Origin: Rhizobacter sp. AJA081-3
Lineage (GTDB): Bacteria > Pseudomonadota > Gammaproteobacteria > Burkholderiales > Burkholderiaceae_C
Direction: 5' to 3'
Length of the DNA stretch: 64,000 nucleotides
Assembly: GCF_017795745.1 (NCBI RefSeq)
Contig: NZ_CP059067.1
Location: 3,410,001 to 3,474,000, forward strand
The stretch's first letter is position 1. The number at the start of each line of letters is the position of its first letter. The notes under the pieces were generated by a model. The model did not search any database and had not been told where the DNA came from. It saw only the letters and a program-made list of their open reading frames with translations. The translations under genes were made by a program, and so were the position numbers. Below are positions 8,977 through 18,244 of this stretch, in pieces.

Positions 8977-11900
8977 TTAGAAGGTCTTCACCAAGGTCCC
9001 CTGCGGCACGGCGCCGCACACGAAGAACGCCGGGCAGTTGGGGCACGTCATGTCAGACGCCTCTGCCCGGAAGTTCCCACCACGGATTTCGCTCAGGATG
9101 CCGCCCATCTTGACCTGGCGGTTGCTCAGCTCCTTTGGCGACAGCGTGAGTTGCTTTGTTTCGGCGTCGGCCAGGTACACCAGTTCCACGACCGCATCCG
9201 GAAAGGCGGCGCGGGCAGCCAGTACGAAGGCCGCAGCACCGACATCCTTGCCTTCACCGCTCGTCGCGTGGCCGGTCTTGACACGGCGCAGCGTTCGAAC
9301 ACCGTTGCGCACCAGGACCTCGTCAGGCCTGACCTCGACCTCGTGGTAGTCGAAGGTGATGAGCAGCGCGGTGGGCGCTTGTACCGACGCGCCGGCCCGC
9401 GATTCCAGGAAGTAGCCCAGCATCGAGGTAGCCATTGCGCGGTAGTCCTCGACGTAGCCGTGGTTGTGAAGACCATGAGTGACGAACGCCTGCGCAAGAA
9501 GCGCCTCGCACTGGTCAGCCGAGGCCGTGCCCTGGGTGATGACCGCCCGATAGACATCCCGGATCGCCTCGTGCATCAACATGAAGGCACTGACACGCCG
9601 GCGGCCGCCGACCTGCAGCAGATGCGTGTAGAGAAACCGCCGCCCACACCCCTCATAGAGGGCAATTGCCTCGGCGCTGAAGCGCGGCGTCCCGATGAAG
9701 GCTACCGGAATGTGCGCAACATCTGGGGCTGGGGGCAGGACCGTCGACGGCGTGACCGGCCTCCGCTTGACGCCGCCGATTCGGTCGAGGAACTTCGATA
9801 GCGGCCTAGCCGTACCGTTTGACTTTGCCGTAGCGCCATAGAACACCAGACGGTCTCTTGCCCGCGACATTGCCACGTAGAAAAGGCATGCCTGCTCCTC
9901 GTTGTGTGCGGCCCGTGCGATTTCCTCCGGGCTGCCCTCACCGCCTGTGATCATGCCGTTCGGTGGCGGGCATTTCGAGGCGCGGATAGCGCCGGGGATG
10001 GAGTCTTGGTTCACGCCCACCATGTGCACCACGGGGAACTCCAAGCCTTTGGAACCGTGGATCGTCATCAGGCGAACGGCGTCGATGCCCTGGGCGGCAG
10101 CGGGTAGTTGCCGAAGGTCTCTGTCGTCGCGCAAGCGCAGTAGCCGCCGCACGCGGTCGGCCAGCCGCTGGATGGGGAGACCTTGCCCGTTCGGCTGAAC
10201 CCGCACGAAGTTCATGAACTGCCAGATGGCGATGCCCTGGGCTTGGTCGGGAACGCTGGATGACGAAGCGATGCGCGCTGCCAGCCTGGTTCGGTCAAGC
10301 AGGAAGGTCGCAAGCACCGCCCAAGGCTTAGAGGTAGCGTCGAACCCGTCCAGCGCGGCGCTGAGGGCGGCCAGGGCGGCTTGCCCTTCAGATGTGACCT
10401 CAGGAGCGCCCTGCCGCCAAGCGCTAGGCTGAACCTCCGCGCCGCGCAAGTGCTCAAACACTCGGACAGCGTCCTCCAGTGTCAACGCGAATTCAGGCCA
10501 GCAAGCGGTGCGAATCAGGCCCATTGCGCGCCTGTCCACGAGGAGCATGAGCACCGCGATCAGGTCCTTAATCTCGGTGCGCTCAAAAAGGCTGCCGAGG
10601 AACAGGACGGGCACACCGGCACGCTCAAGCTCCTGGCCGGTGTCGGACAACCTGTCGTTGCCCCTGCAAAGCACTGCCTGGTCGCGATACCGGAAGCCTG
10701 CGGCGCGGAACTGCTCGATGCCGTCGACGAGCGCGGACGTCACGAGCGAGCCGTCAGCAACCGTGATGACCTCCGGCTCCACACCGCTGGCGCCACGGTC
10801 GGCGTCGAGCTCGGTAGTCCCATCTGCAGCACCCATGTTGGCCGCAAAGGTAGAGAAGGTGCCGACGATTTCCGACGTAGAACGGTAGTTGATGTCCAGG
10901 CTGTCTCGAACCCCTCCAGGGAAGTCCTCGCCGCCGAACCGCCCCATGTTGAACGACGAGGCTCCCCGGAAGCGATAGATGGACTGCTTGGCATCCCCGA
11001 CCACCCAAAGGTTCTCCCCGGTGGGCTTAAGGGCCGCGAGGAGCCGGACGCTGCTTCGATTTACGTCCTGATACTCGTCGACCAGGACGTGGTCGTAGTC
11101 ACTCTGTAGTTGGGTCCTGACCACTTCGTCGCCCTCGAGGAGGATGACCGGCCGCATGACCAGGTCGCCGAAGTCAACGCACCCGGAAGTGGCCTTGAGT
11201 TCCTCGTAGCGCGCGTAGACGCGGGCAACCTCTTCAGCTTTCTCAGCGGCGTCCACAGCAGCCGGGTCGGTCGCCGTAGCATGCATCGCTTGAGCCAGGG
11301 CGAGATACGCCTGAGGGCCGACAACTTCGTCCTTGGCGCGCGACACCGCGGTCAGGATGTCGGCCACCGTCTGCGACGGGTCATACAGGTTTCGGTAGTG
11401 CTTCAGGCCAAGCCGCGGGAACTCGCTTTCGAGCAATTCGACGGCCTCAGTACGGTCCATCAGGCGCGGGTCTGCTGGCAGTCCGCACCTGTCGTTGAAC
11501 CGCCTGAGGATGTCCAGGCCGAAGCTGTGAAATGTGCCGATGCACAGCGCGGCCGCTTGCTGCGGGCGCTTCTGAGCGAGTCGCTCGGCCATCTCGCCTG
11601 CGGCCTTGTTCGAGAAAGTCAGGAGGAGGATGCGCCTGGGATCGACGCCCTCTTCGAGCAGGCTCTCGACCCGGGCAACCAGCGTGCGTGTCTTGCCCGT
11701 GCCTGGACCTGCTTGGAGCAGGAACGCGGCGCCGCGATGTAAGGCAGCGGTTTCCTGCTTCTTGTTCAGCGGGATCTCGACCGGGGCCGCCGCGGCGATA
11801 GGCGGGAAGGCAGGGAGCAATAGACCGTCCAGCATCTGCTGCGCGACGACCTCGAACGGAGCGGCAAGGCGCGCGGCAATTTCGGAGCACGTCTGGTGTT

Positions 11901-12360
11901 GAGCTACATGCTGATCGACAACCACATGCCTTGGGAGCAGGAGCTCCCGCGCGAAGAGGTCCATCTGGACCTCCCGTCTCTGCCGCCGGCTGTAGTCGAC
12001 AACGCGGTCCATCCCAACGGGCGCCGCCTCCGAGGTGCGGGCTGGGTCAATGTTGGCTGGAGGCTCAGCCTCTTCCTCGCCATCACCCAGTTGTGCGTGC
12101 CCGATTTCGTGCGCCACCAGGAACGCTTGGTCGAAAGCAGAACCCTTAGTCTCATGAAGGATGAGGGGAATGTCCGGATCAAAGTTGGCTCTCCCCCCAT
12201 CGAGCAGCGCACTGTCTGGAGCGCAGCGCTCGACCTTGATACCGAGGTCTTTGGCTATGCCAACTGCGAAGTCATACGGGACCCACGGATTGCGCCCGCG
12301 CTGTACAGCCTCATCGTGTAGTCGCCGAGCGTGTTGCCGACCCAGCTCTATAAGGTCCAT
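8977..12360 (-). CDS. ImmA/IrrE peptidase - UvrD/Rep helicase - PD-(D/E)XK-like triple fusion
   Basis: The 1127-aa protein has three parts. Residues 1 to about 150 form an ImmA/IrrE-type metallopeptidase, with HEIGH at 84-88 and the Glu-containing element REVQMDLFARELLLPR from 129. Residues about 195-800 form a superfamily 1A helicase: Walker A AGPGTGKT (217-224), Walker B LVDEYQD, GDAKQSIYRFRG, NYRST, TIHGSKGLEFP and YVAMSRARDRL. The last ~250 residues resemble the RecB/AddB-type nuclease domain with a four-cysteine iron-sulfur signature (CGRRFLYTHLL, then CPNCPAFFVCG), though the catalytic ExK is not evident (VKTG remains). It starts two bases after the preceding stop with a GGAGT site. ImmA peptidases in mobile elements cleave repressors in response to DNA damage. 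Fused to a helicase, this suggests sensing of aberrant DNA. That coupling is inference. Confidence 0.87.
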   Translation of the reverse strand: MDLIELGRQHARRLHDEAVQRGRNPWVPYDFAVGIAKDLGIKVERCAPDSALLDGGRANFDPDIPLILHETKGSAFDQAFLVAHEIGHAQLGDGEEEAEPPANIDPARTSEAAPVGMDRVVDYSRRQRREVQMDLFARELLLPRHVVVDQHVAQHQTCSEIAARLAAPFEVVAQQMLDGLLLPAFPPIAAAAPVEIPLNKKQETAALHRGAAFLLQAGPGTGKTRTLVARVESLLEEGVDPRRILLLTFSNKAAGEMAERLAQKRPQQAAALCIGTFHSFGLDILRRFNDRCGLPADPRLMDRTEAVELLESEFPRLGLKHYRNLYDPSQTVADILTAVSRAKDEVVGPQAYLALAQAMHATATDPAAVDAAEKAEEVARVYARYEELKATSGCVDFGDLVMRPVILLEGDEVVRTQLQSDYDHVLVDEYQDVNRSSVRLLAALKPTGENLWVVGDAKQSIYRFRGASSFNMGRFGGEDFPGGVRDSLDINYRSTSEIVGTFSTFAANMGAADGTTELDADRGASGVEPEVITVADGSLVTSALVDGIEQFRAAGFRYRDQAVLCRGNDRLSDTGQELERAGVPVLFLGSLFERTEIKDLIAVLMLLVDRRAMGLIRTACWPEFALTLEDAVRVFEHLRGAEVQPSAWRQGAPEVTSEGQAALAALSAALDGFDATSKPWAVLATFLLDRTRLAARIASSSSVPDQAQGIAIWQFMNFVRVQPNGQGLPIQRLADRVRRLLRLRDDRDLRQLPAAAQGIDAVRLMTIHGSKGLEFPVVHMVGVNQDSIPGAIRASKCPPPNGMITGGEGSPEEIARAAHNEEQACLFYVAMSRARDRLVFYGATAKSNGTARPLSKFLDRIGGVKRRPVTPSTVLPPAPDVAHIPVAFIGTPRFSAEAIALYEGCGRRFLYTHLLQVGGRRRVSAFMLMHEAIRDVYRAVITQGTASADQCEALLAQAFVTHGLHNHGYVEDYRAMATSMLGYFLESRAGASVQAPTALLITFDYHEVEVRPDEVLVRNGVRTLRRVKTGHATSGEGKDVGAAAFVLAARAAFPDAVVELVYLADAETKQLTLSPKELSNRQVKMGGILSEIRGGNFRAEASDMTCPNCPAFFVCGAVPQGTLVKTF

Positions 12361-12362
12361 GG

Positions 12363-12929
12363 CTACTCCTCGCGGAGCAGATGCGAAATACTTTGCTCAT
12401 CGAGGCCGGCGTCTCGCAAGACCTTCTCGAACGAAACCTTTTCAGGCGCTGTGGGCCTGACGTTCGACTTCTTGGCGCGGGTCGCTGGAACCATGGCAGG
12501 AAGCACGAGATACGAGAGAAGCGTCTCGGTCGATGTCTTCAGCGCCTCGGCTACCTTTGCGGCAATCCGCTGGGGTAAGGTCGCGACGTCGATTCGACGC
12601 TCGCGGAATGCAAGGGCAACCTGCAAGGGCAGGGCCAACAAGTCGAAAGCCTCGGTGAAGGTCTTTGCAGGGGCGGCTTGCAGCGCCTCAAGAGTGATCG
12701 CGCTTTCCCGCAAACGCGCCATGCCTGCGGCGGCGAGGTCGAACTCGGCGGCACCAGGGGGAAGGTCGTCGTCGAATTCCCTGGTCAGTTCCATCGACAG
12801 GTCGACTAGGGCTATGGAGTGCTCAGGGTACTGGGCGAGGTATCGCTGCAGGACACCGGCCCCAGGCTCGAAGTCCATGGCAAAGGCTCTCAGGACGTCG
12901 TCTGCGGTGACCGGGGAACCGTCGGCCAT
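12363..12929 (-). CDS. Hypothetical protein of the ubiquitin-like operon, between sigma-like and helicase genes
   Basis: The 188-aa, mostly helical, acidic protein belongs to no family I recognise. ATG 12929 is chosen because it shares the A of the sigma-like gene's stop (TGATG) and has GGGGAGG six bases upstream; GTG 12932 is the alternative. The position directly after a sigma factor and before its putative partner resembles that of an anti-sigma or adaptor protein, but no zinc-binding HxxxCxxC or transmembrane segment is seen. The C-terminal 30 residues (EKVSFEKVLRDAGLDEQSI) look like a small helical docking motif. Function unknown. Confidence 0.7.
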   Translation of the reverse strand: MADGSPVTADDVLRAFAMDFEPGAGVLQRYLAQYPEHSIALVDLSMELTREFDDDLPPGAAEFDLAAAGMARLRESAITLEALQAAPAKTFTEAFDLLALPLQVALAFRERRIDVATLPQRIAAKVAEALKTSTETLLSYLVLPAMVPATRAKKSNVRPTAPEKVSFEKVLRDAGLDEQSISHLLREE

Positions 12930-13705
12930 CACATCCTCCCCTTGCGCTCAAGACGCAGCTTCAGGACCGCAAAGGCCTTGTCACGATGCGTACGGATGGT
13001 TTTTTCCGACTTTCCCAGGACCTTGCTGATGGACTCGACCGAGGGATCGCTGGACTCGATAGGAATGTCTTGGCGCCACATCACGACGATCCTCCTTTGG
13101 AACTCAGGTAGGCTATCAATCGAGTCATCCAGGAGCAACCGGTAATCTTTTTTGTCGAGTTCGTCGGCGTCGAATGGGTCGTACTCGCCTGCTGCCGCTT
13201 CAACTTTGGTGGACACCTCACCGTGATCGTTCTCGAGTTCGGCGGTGCGATTTTCGTGCTTCCAGTGGCGGGCATTCGCATCGCGACGATCCGCCGCGAC
13301 AGCGCTGTTGAAGTTGACTTCGTAGTAGTCGAGCCGTTCGTCGTACTGCGTTCGGTCACTGAGCAACAGGTCGACGAAGTGGTCAACTACCTCTTCGCGA
13401 ATGTTCATCCTGGTCAACGAGACTGTGTCGCCTCCGGAGTTGGCGACTGACCGGACCCGGCGAGCCACACGCAGGAGCAACTTTTCGGACAGTCTTTCAC
13501 GGTGCGTCCCGGCGGTCGTATTCCGCACGAAGTACAGCAGCGCTTCGGGCGAGACGAATTCAGGATCGCTGGCCTGCCAGAGACCGGCGCGGCGCTCCAG
13601 TTCCTCCGCGCTGATTCCCGCGAGAGCTTGAATTTCGACTTCGACCTTCGCTCGCCGGAAATACGGCGTGCCGTCGGGCTTGACCTTTCGAAGGGGGCGC
13701 GACAC
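12929..13705 (-). CDS. Sigma-70 family RNA polymerase sigma-factor-like protein heading the ubiquitin-like operon
   Basis: The chosen start is GTG 13705, with GGAGG seven bases upstream; the in-frame upstream extension to 14062 has no coding character. This gives 258 aa. The C-terminal ~65 residues fit sigma region 4: SIDSLPEFQRRIVVMW, then VESISKVLGKSEKTIRTHRDKA, a helix-turn-helix of ECF type, then LKLRLERKG. The middle holds an acidic linker. The N-terminal part (SPEALLYFVRNT .. LLLRVARRVRS) may be a divergent region 2. It is probably a transcription factor for its own operon or for conflict-response genes. A non-sigma HTH regulator is the main alternative. Confidence 0.75.
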   Translation of the reverse strand: MSRPLRKVKPDGTPYFRRAKVEVEIQALAGISAEELERRAGLWQASDPEFVSPEALLYFVRNTTAGTHRERLSEKLLLRVARRVRSVANSGGDTVSLTRMNIREEVVDHFVDLLLSDRTQYDERLDYYEVNFNSAVAADRRDANARHWKHENRTAELENDHGEVSTKVEAAAGEYDPFDADELDKKDYRLLLDDSIDSLPEFQRRIVVMWRQDIPIESSDPSVESISKVLGKSEKTIRTHRDKAFAVLKLRLERKGRM

Positions 13706-14088
13706 GACACTTCCTCCATCTCGTGCTCTGATTGCCCCTCTCTGGGGACTAGAACTCAATGTAGCAGCAGGTAAGCGTAACGCCCACATTGACGCTTGGG
13801 TTAGCGATCCATGGATGCGGACATGACTGCCCATGTGCGGCAGATTCTTGAAGCACCGACCATCCACACGTAGAGCAGCATCGAATGGCAGGTCTGGGTG
13901 AAGGCTGCCCTTCGCGGGCACTACACGACCGGCTGCAACCAGTCTGCTGCAGCAACCCGCGGCTGCGACCCGAAGGACAGCAAGGCGTTGCCTCCAGCTT
14001 GCGATGCCGTGGTGCCAGCAGGAGCGAAGTTGACATGGCACCCCGGCTGGACAGCTGAGCAAGCCGGCGCGAATACTGGCCCGCCGCG
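13706..14088. other. Intergenic stretch upstream of the sigma-like gene
   Basis: About 380 bases separate the start of the minus-strand sigma-like gene from the end of the DUF77-type gene. It must contain the operon promoter, but I find no convincing -35/-10 pair and no gene. It is also the right-hand junction between the accessory operon and core-type DNA. Confidence 0.5.
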
Positions 14089-14400
14089 TCAGGTCTTCAG
14101 CTTTCTACCGAGCACCTGCTCGACCTTCGCTGTCTTGGCCTGGAGCCTGCCCGATGGGCCGTCCCGCCAGTCCACTTTCAGGTGCACGCCAATGCGACTG
14201 CATCCAGTTGCGCGAAGGTGGTCGAAGCAGGCTTTGACGACGGCGAATGTCTCGTCCCACTCGCCTTCGAGGATCGTGCCCATCGGCGTGAGCTGATAGG
14301 GCAGGCCGCTGCGGTCCACGATGTCGATGGCCTGCGCCACGAGGGCGCTGACGCTGTCGCCGTCGGTACGCGGGGAGATCTGGAATTCAAGCAAGACCAT
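14089..14400 (-). CDS. MTH1187 / YkoF-type thiamine-binding family protein (DUF77)
   Basis: The 103-aa protein begins MVLLEFQISPRTDGDSVS, the first strand of the ferredoxin-like fold of this family. It continues with the conserved YQLTPMGTILEGEWDE and ends with the basic helix GRLQAKTAKVEQVLGRKL. Family members bind thiamine or hydroxymethylpyrimidine-like ligands as multimers. The cellular role here is unproven. It lies 66 nt downstream of the DUF349 gene in the same direction, so the two may be co-transcribed. It looks like core-genome content. Confidence 0.85.
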   Translation of the reverse strand: MVLLEFQISPRTDGDSVSALVAQAIDIVDRSGLPYQLTPMGTILEGEWDETFAVVKACFDHLRATGCSRIGVHLKVDWRDGPSGRLQAKTAKVEQVLGRKLKT

Positions 14401-14466
14401 GGGCGTTCATTCCTCGTTTGTCGTTGGCGGGCGGGACGCCGCCGGCATGGCGCGGCCGCCGCCTGT

Positions 14467-17307
14467 TCAGGACAGGTGCTGCGGGCCCCGTCGGCGCCAC
14501 TCCGCGAGCACGGCGGCCAGCCGATCGTGCTGGCCGGCGTCCAAGTCAGCGCGGCTCAGCAGCAGTGCCATGGCGGCGACAGGCGCAAGGGCCTTGGGAG
14601 CAACCGAACGGCGGCCTTCGAGGGAATCCTTCAATGCCAGCAGCTTGCGTTCGCGGCGAGCAGACTCGAAGGCCGGCGGCGTCGGCAGGTCCCAGGCGGT
14701 CTCGATCTGCAGCAACAGGTCGTCGACGTCAGGCGCCGCATCGTTGCCGTCCGCCTGCGCAAGCCCGGCGCGGCGGCGTATCGCATCTTCCAACGGTGCC
14801 GGCAACGCGGGCAGGGTCGACCACGACGCAGCGGTGGCCGCAACTTCGAGCGCGTCACCCTCGGCAATCATTTGCTCCCGCACCTTGCACAGCGCCAGCT
14901 TGGCATCGAGCGCATCGCAAGTGGCCTGCCATTCGCGTTGTTCACCCTCGGCCGAGCACTGCCGCAGACTCTCGCGGGCGGCGCGGAATTGAGCCTCGAG
15001 CGCATCGGCACGGTCACGCGGCGCCGGCCCGCAGCGCTGCCAGGCGGCGTCGACCTCGGCCAACGTACGGCGTTGAGTCGCCGGGCTGTCCCCAGGGCGA
15101 GGCCGCAGGCGCTCGATCAGAGCCGTGCGCTCGGCGGCATGGGCCTCGAACTCGGCTTCGCGTGCGCAGTAGGCCGCCTCGCGCGCGGCGAAGGCGGCGT
15201 CGATCGCAGCCTTGAAATCGGACCACAGGGCCTGCTCGTGGGCGCGTGCCAGCGGCAGTGCCTTCGCATGCCGCTGCCATTCGGCCTGCAATGCGCGCAC
15301 CTCGCTTATCAGGTCGCGGCCGCGCCCGGGCGCGCTGCCGGCGAGAGCGCGGGCGCGCCCCACGAGTGCCTGGCGCTGCGCGCCGGCGGCGGCGCGTGCG
15401 GCCTCCAGCGGCGCCTCCACGCGGCGCACCGCCGCCTCCATGCGCTCCACCAGCGCCGCGCGCGCCTGGCGCGGTACCGTGTGCTCGAGCGGACCGAGCT
15501 TGCGCCATTCGGCATGGAACCGGTCGAGCGCCGTTGCCAGTCGACGCGGATCGTCGAATCCTGGGGCGGGCGGCTCGGTCTGCGTTTGCGGCTGCGGCTG
15601 CGCGGCGTCGTCTGGCGGGTTCACCTCCTCCGGCGAAGCCGCTGGCTCGGAGGCGGTGGTTTCGCCCACCGCTTCAAGGATCTCGAGTAGCTGCTGGCGA
15701 GCCGAGAGATTGGCCTCGCGCGCCGCGCGCTGCGCCGCGACATGCGCGGCCACCGGCTCGCCGGCCGCCTGCAAGGCTGCGTCGAAGCGCTGCCACAGCG
15801 TGCGACCTCCCGTTCCTGGGCCGCTCAGGCTGTCGATCTCCTTCCAGCGCTGGCGCAGAGTCTGGATGACTTCGGCGCGCTGGCGGATCGAGAGCCGAGC
15901 GACTTCTGCGACAACCGCGCCGTCAGCCTGCGCGTTCCCATCGACTCTGCCGTCACCGCCGACCGTCGCGGCCGCCAGTGCCTCGGCCTGCTGCACAAGC
16001 TCGTCGCGCGCGCGCCCGCCGGCCCAATGCTGCCAGCCGCGCAACTGCGCCAGCCGCGCCTGTGCCGTTGCGATTCGGGTCTGCAGTGCAACGGGTGCAT
16101 CGGCACCTTGAAGCTGCTCGTCGATGCCCATCAAATGGCGGTGGGCGTCGGCCAGTTGCCCGGCGTCGAGCGCCGTCTCCGCCTGCGCCACGCAGTCGGC
16201 CAGGACCAGAGCCTGCTGGCCCTGGCGCGCACGCTGACGCTCGCGCTCCTCCTCGCGCCGTTGCGACCGCCTGGCCTCCCGCACCTGGGCGCAGGCCTGT
16301 TGCCAGCGCGCATGGCGGGTCTGCAGCAGCGCCGCCAGATGCAGATCGGACAGTGGCGGGAGCGCCTGCCACTCCCGCTGCGTGTCACCCATCGACGAGG
16401 GTGTGATGGCGCGGTCCCCGTCGGCGTCATCGCAAGCGCCGTCGGTGGATTCGGCCTTCGAATCGTCACCCGGCCCGGTCACCACACGCGCATCCTCGGC
16501 AGTGCTGGGCACGGTCTGCGCCGAGCCGGCCACCAGCCGATCGAGTACGGCCAAGTGGACGTCGAGCGCGATCGCGATGCAGATGGCGTGCTGCAACTCG
16601 GCCAGCGCGCGGTCTGTGGCCGAGTCCGCCTCGCCGTCCGGCCGCAGCGCGCCTTCCACGCCGCGGGCTGCGTCCGTCGCGACTGCAAGCCGCTCTCGAC
16701 CTTGCGTGCCCGCCGCGGCCTCGGTGCATGCCGCCTGCAGCTGCCGCTGGGCGGCGACGGCGTCGGCTTGCCAGCGCCGGCGCTGCAGCTCGATGTCGGC
16801 GCGCTCGCGCAGTTGCGCCGCCAGCTGCGCCGTCAGCGCTGTGAAATCGTCGCGCTGGGCCGGTTCGACAGCGCCGACGTCAAGCGCTTGCCAGGCGCGG
16901 TCGAGTTCAACGAGGCGATTCACCGGCACCTCCGTCATTGCTGCCAGACCTCGGGCGCTTTCGAGCAGCCGCGCGGCGTGCTCGCGGGTCTCGCGCTGCG
17001 CCACCGTCGCCTGCAGGCGCTGTTTGGCGAGTTGGTGGACGCGGCGGTCGTGACTGCGAAACTCCCGCTCGGCCAGTCTCAGCGCCGCTTCCCCGGTGAG
17101 GGCCTCGACGGCGGCTCGCTTGAACTGGAGGGGCGTCGCCGCGCTTCGTGCCAGGGCCAGCAGCGCATCGTTGTCGCCGCGCGCCAGCGCAATCGCGGCC
17201 GTCCAATCCACGTCGGTCGCCGATCCGTTCGCCACCTGACTCGTTGTGACCATGGTGGGCGCCGACCCGGTCTCGAAGCCCTTCTTCTTGAAAATCCAGC
17301 CAAGCAT
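14467..17307 (-). CDS. DUF349 domain-containing protein
   Basis: The 946-aa protein starts at ATG 17307 (MLGWIFKKKGFETG), with GAGG seven bases upstream; the longer open frame to 17532 is not supported. It is rich in Ala, Arg and Glu and is almost entirely helical. Repeated units of the DUF349 type (for example LRQRWKEIDSLSGPG, FHAEWRKLGPLEHTVP, LQAEWQRHAKALPL) indicate a long helical-repeat protein. Proteins of this kind are common in Burkholderiales. The biochemical function is not known to me. With the downstream thiamine-binding gene it marks a patch of core chromosome between two accessory regions. Confidence 0.85.
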   Translation of the reverse strand: MLGWIFKKKGFETGSAPTMVTTSQVANGSATDVDWTAAIALARGDNDALLALARSAATPLQFKRAAVEALTGEAALRLAEREFRSHDRRVHQLAKQRLQATVAQRETREHAARLLESARGLAAMTEVPVNRLVELDRAWQALDVGAVEPAQRDDFTALTAQLAAQLRERADIELQRRRWQADAVAAQRQLQAACTEAAAGTQGRERLAVATDAARGVEGALRPDGEADSATDRALAELQHAICIAIALDVHLAVLDRLVAGSAQTVPSTAEDARVVTGPGDDSKAESTDGACDDADGDRAITPSSMGDTQREWQALPPLSDLHLAALLQTRHARWQQACAQVREARRSQRREEERERQRARQGQQALVLADCVAQAETALDAGQLADAHRHLMGIDEQLQGADAPVALQTRIATAQARLAQLRGWQHWAGGRARDELVQQAEALAAATVGGDGRVDGNAQADGAVVAEVARLSIRQRAEVIQTLRQRWKEIDSLSGPGTGGRTLWQRFDAALQAAGEPVAAHVAAQRAAREANLSARQQLLEILEAVGETTASEPAASPEEVNPPDDAAQPQPQTQTEPPAPGFDDPRRLATALDRFHAEWRKLGPLEHTVPRQARAALVERMEAAVRRVEAPLEAARAAAGAQRQALVGRARALAGSAPGRGRDLISEVRALQAEWQRHAKALPLARAHEQALWSDFKAAIDAAFAAREAAYCAREAEFEAHAAERTALIERLRPRPGDSPATQRRTLAEVDAAWQRCGPAPRDRADALEAQFRAARESLRQCSAEGEQREWQATCDALDAKLALCKVREQMIAEGDALEVAATAASWSTLPALPAPLEDAIRRRAGLAQADGNDAAPDVDDLLLQIETAWDLPTPPAFESARRERKLLALKDSLEGRRSVAPKALAPVAAMALLLSRADLDAGQHDRLAAVLAEWRRRGPQHLS

Positions 17308-17670
17308 GCTCGTGCCTCTGCGCGCCACTGAGGCGCCGATCAGGCATTCTCTTCGCAAGTGACTCGGCGACTGGCCTTCTGCGTGACCGTGCGGCCAAAT
17401 GAACAGCGTGCCGTCTGCGCCACAGACGTGTCCGCGAAGGGAATCTTGATGCCGGGGCTTGCTTTGCAGCGGTTGCCGCCGGTCGCTACCAAACCACGAC
17501 CGTGCGCTGACTGGCACCAAGCAGTCGTTCAACCTGGCGACCGTGCGCCTCGTGGAGGTCAGCTGAGTGAGGTCGAGCAGTCGTAGACAGCGCGCAAGGT
17601 CTTCAGCGACGCCTCAATGACTGGTTCCGTTCGGACCGAATTCGCACAACCCGACAACCTCAGACATCCG
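17308..17670. other. Non-coding stretch between DUF349 gene and the IS1182 remnant
   Basis: No open frame here has family similarity or a plausible ribosome binding site. It is the junction between core DNA and the decayed insertion-sequence region. The part after about 17590 may be degenerate transposase sequence. Confidence 0.45.
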
Positions 17671-18198
17671 CTACCCGAAGCGAGTCGCCAGGAAGTCGCC
17701 ACTAGGCCCGATCCTGCGATCTCGACACCGGCCAAACTGTGTCGCCAAGTAGGCCGTCCGACGGCGAACGGCTTGTCCTTCGCTCGTCTCGTGGTCTGTG
17801 AAGAGCAGACACCCGGTGCACCAAACAGCATGGCACACGTTGCGGATGCCTGCACCGTTGTCACGCCGGAAGTCGGCGATGGTCTTGAAGTCCGGGGCCA
17901 GGCGACCGGTCAACCACATCAGTTCGACGTTGCGCTGGGCTTCGCGCTCCAGGCGCCGGCTGGACTGGATGCGGTTGAGGTAGCCGTAGATGTAGATCTT
18001 GAGCAAGACTGCCGGGTGGTACGACGGCCTACCGGTCGCTGCAGGACTCGCACCGTCGAAGCCCAGTCCACGAAGCTCAAGCTCCTCGACGAAGGCGTCG
18101 ACCACGCGTACCGGGTTGTCCTCAGCGATGAAGTCGTCCAGGCACTGCGGCAGCAATGTCACCTGGCTTCGCTGCTCACCTTCAATGAATCGCCCCAT
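17671..18198 (-). pseudogene. IS1182-family transposase remnant (copy 1)
   Basis: The reading frame starts MGRFIEGEQRSQVTLLPQCL and continues AATGRPSYHPAVLLKIYIYGYLNRIQSSRRLEREAQRN .. ELMWLTGRLAPDFKTIADFRRDNG. This is the N-terminal half of an IS1182-family transposase. After about 125 residues the similarity stops and the frame runs on into unrelated sequence; the catalytic DDE half is missing. The upstream IS end lies near 18245-18270. The copy is inactive. Confidence 0.85.
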
Positions 18199-18244
18199 GC
18201 GCAACCTCCTCGGCGGAGTTGCTTCAATCTAGGCGATACGAGGC

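Noticed and set aside
14182..17331. Plus-strand open frames of 502 and 529 codons across the DUF349 gene
   Set aside because: They mirror the DUF349 codons and have no motif, start site or domain. High GC produces long antisense frames.
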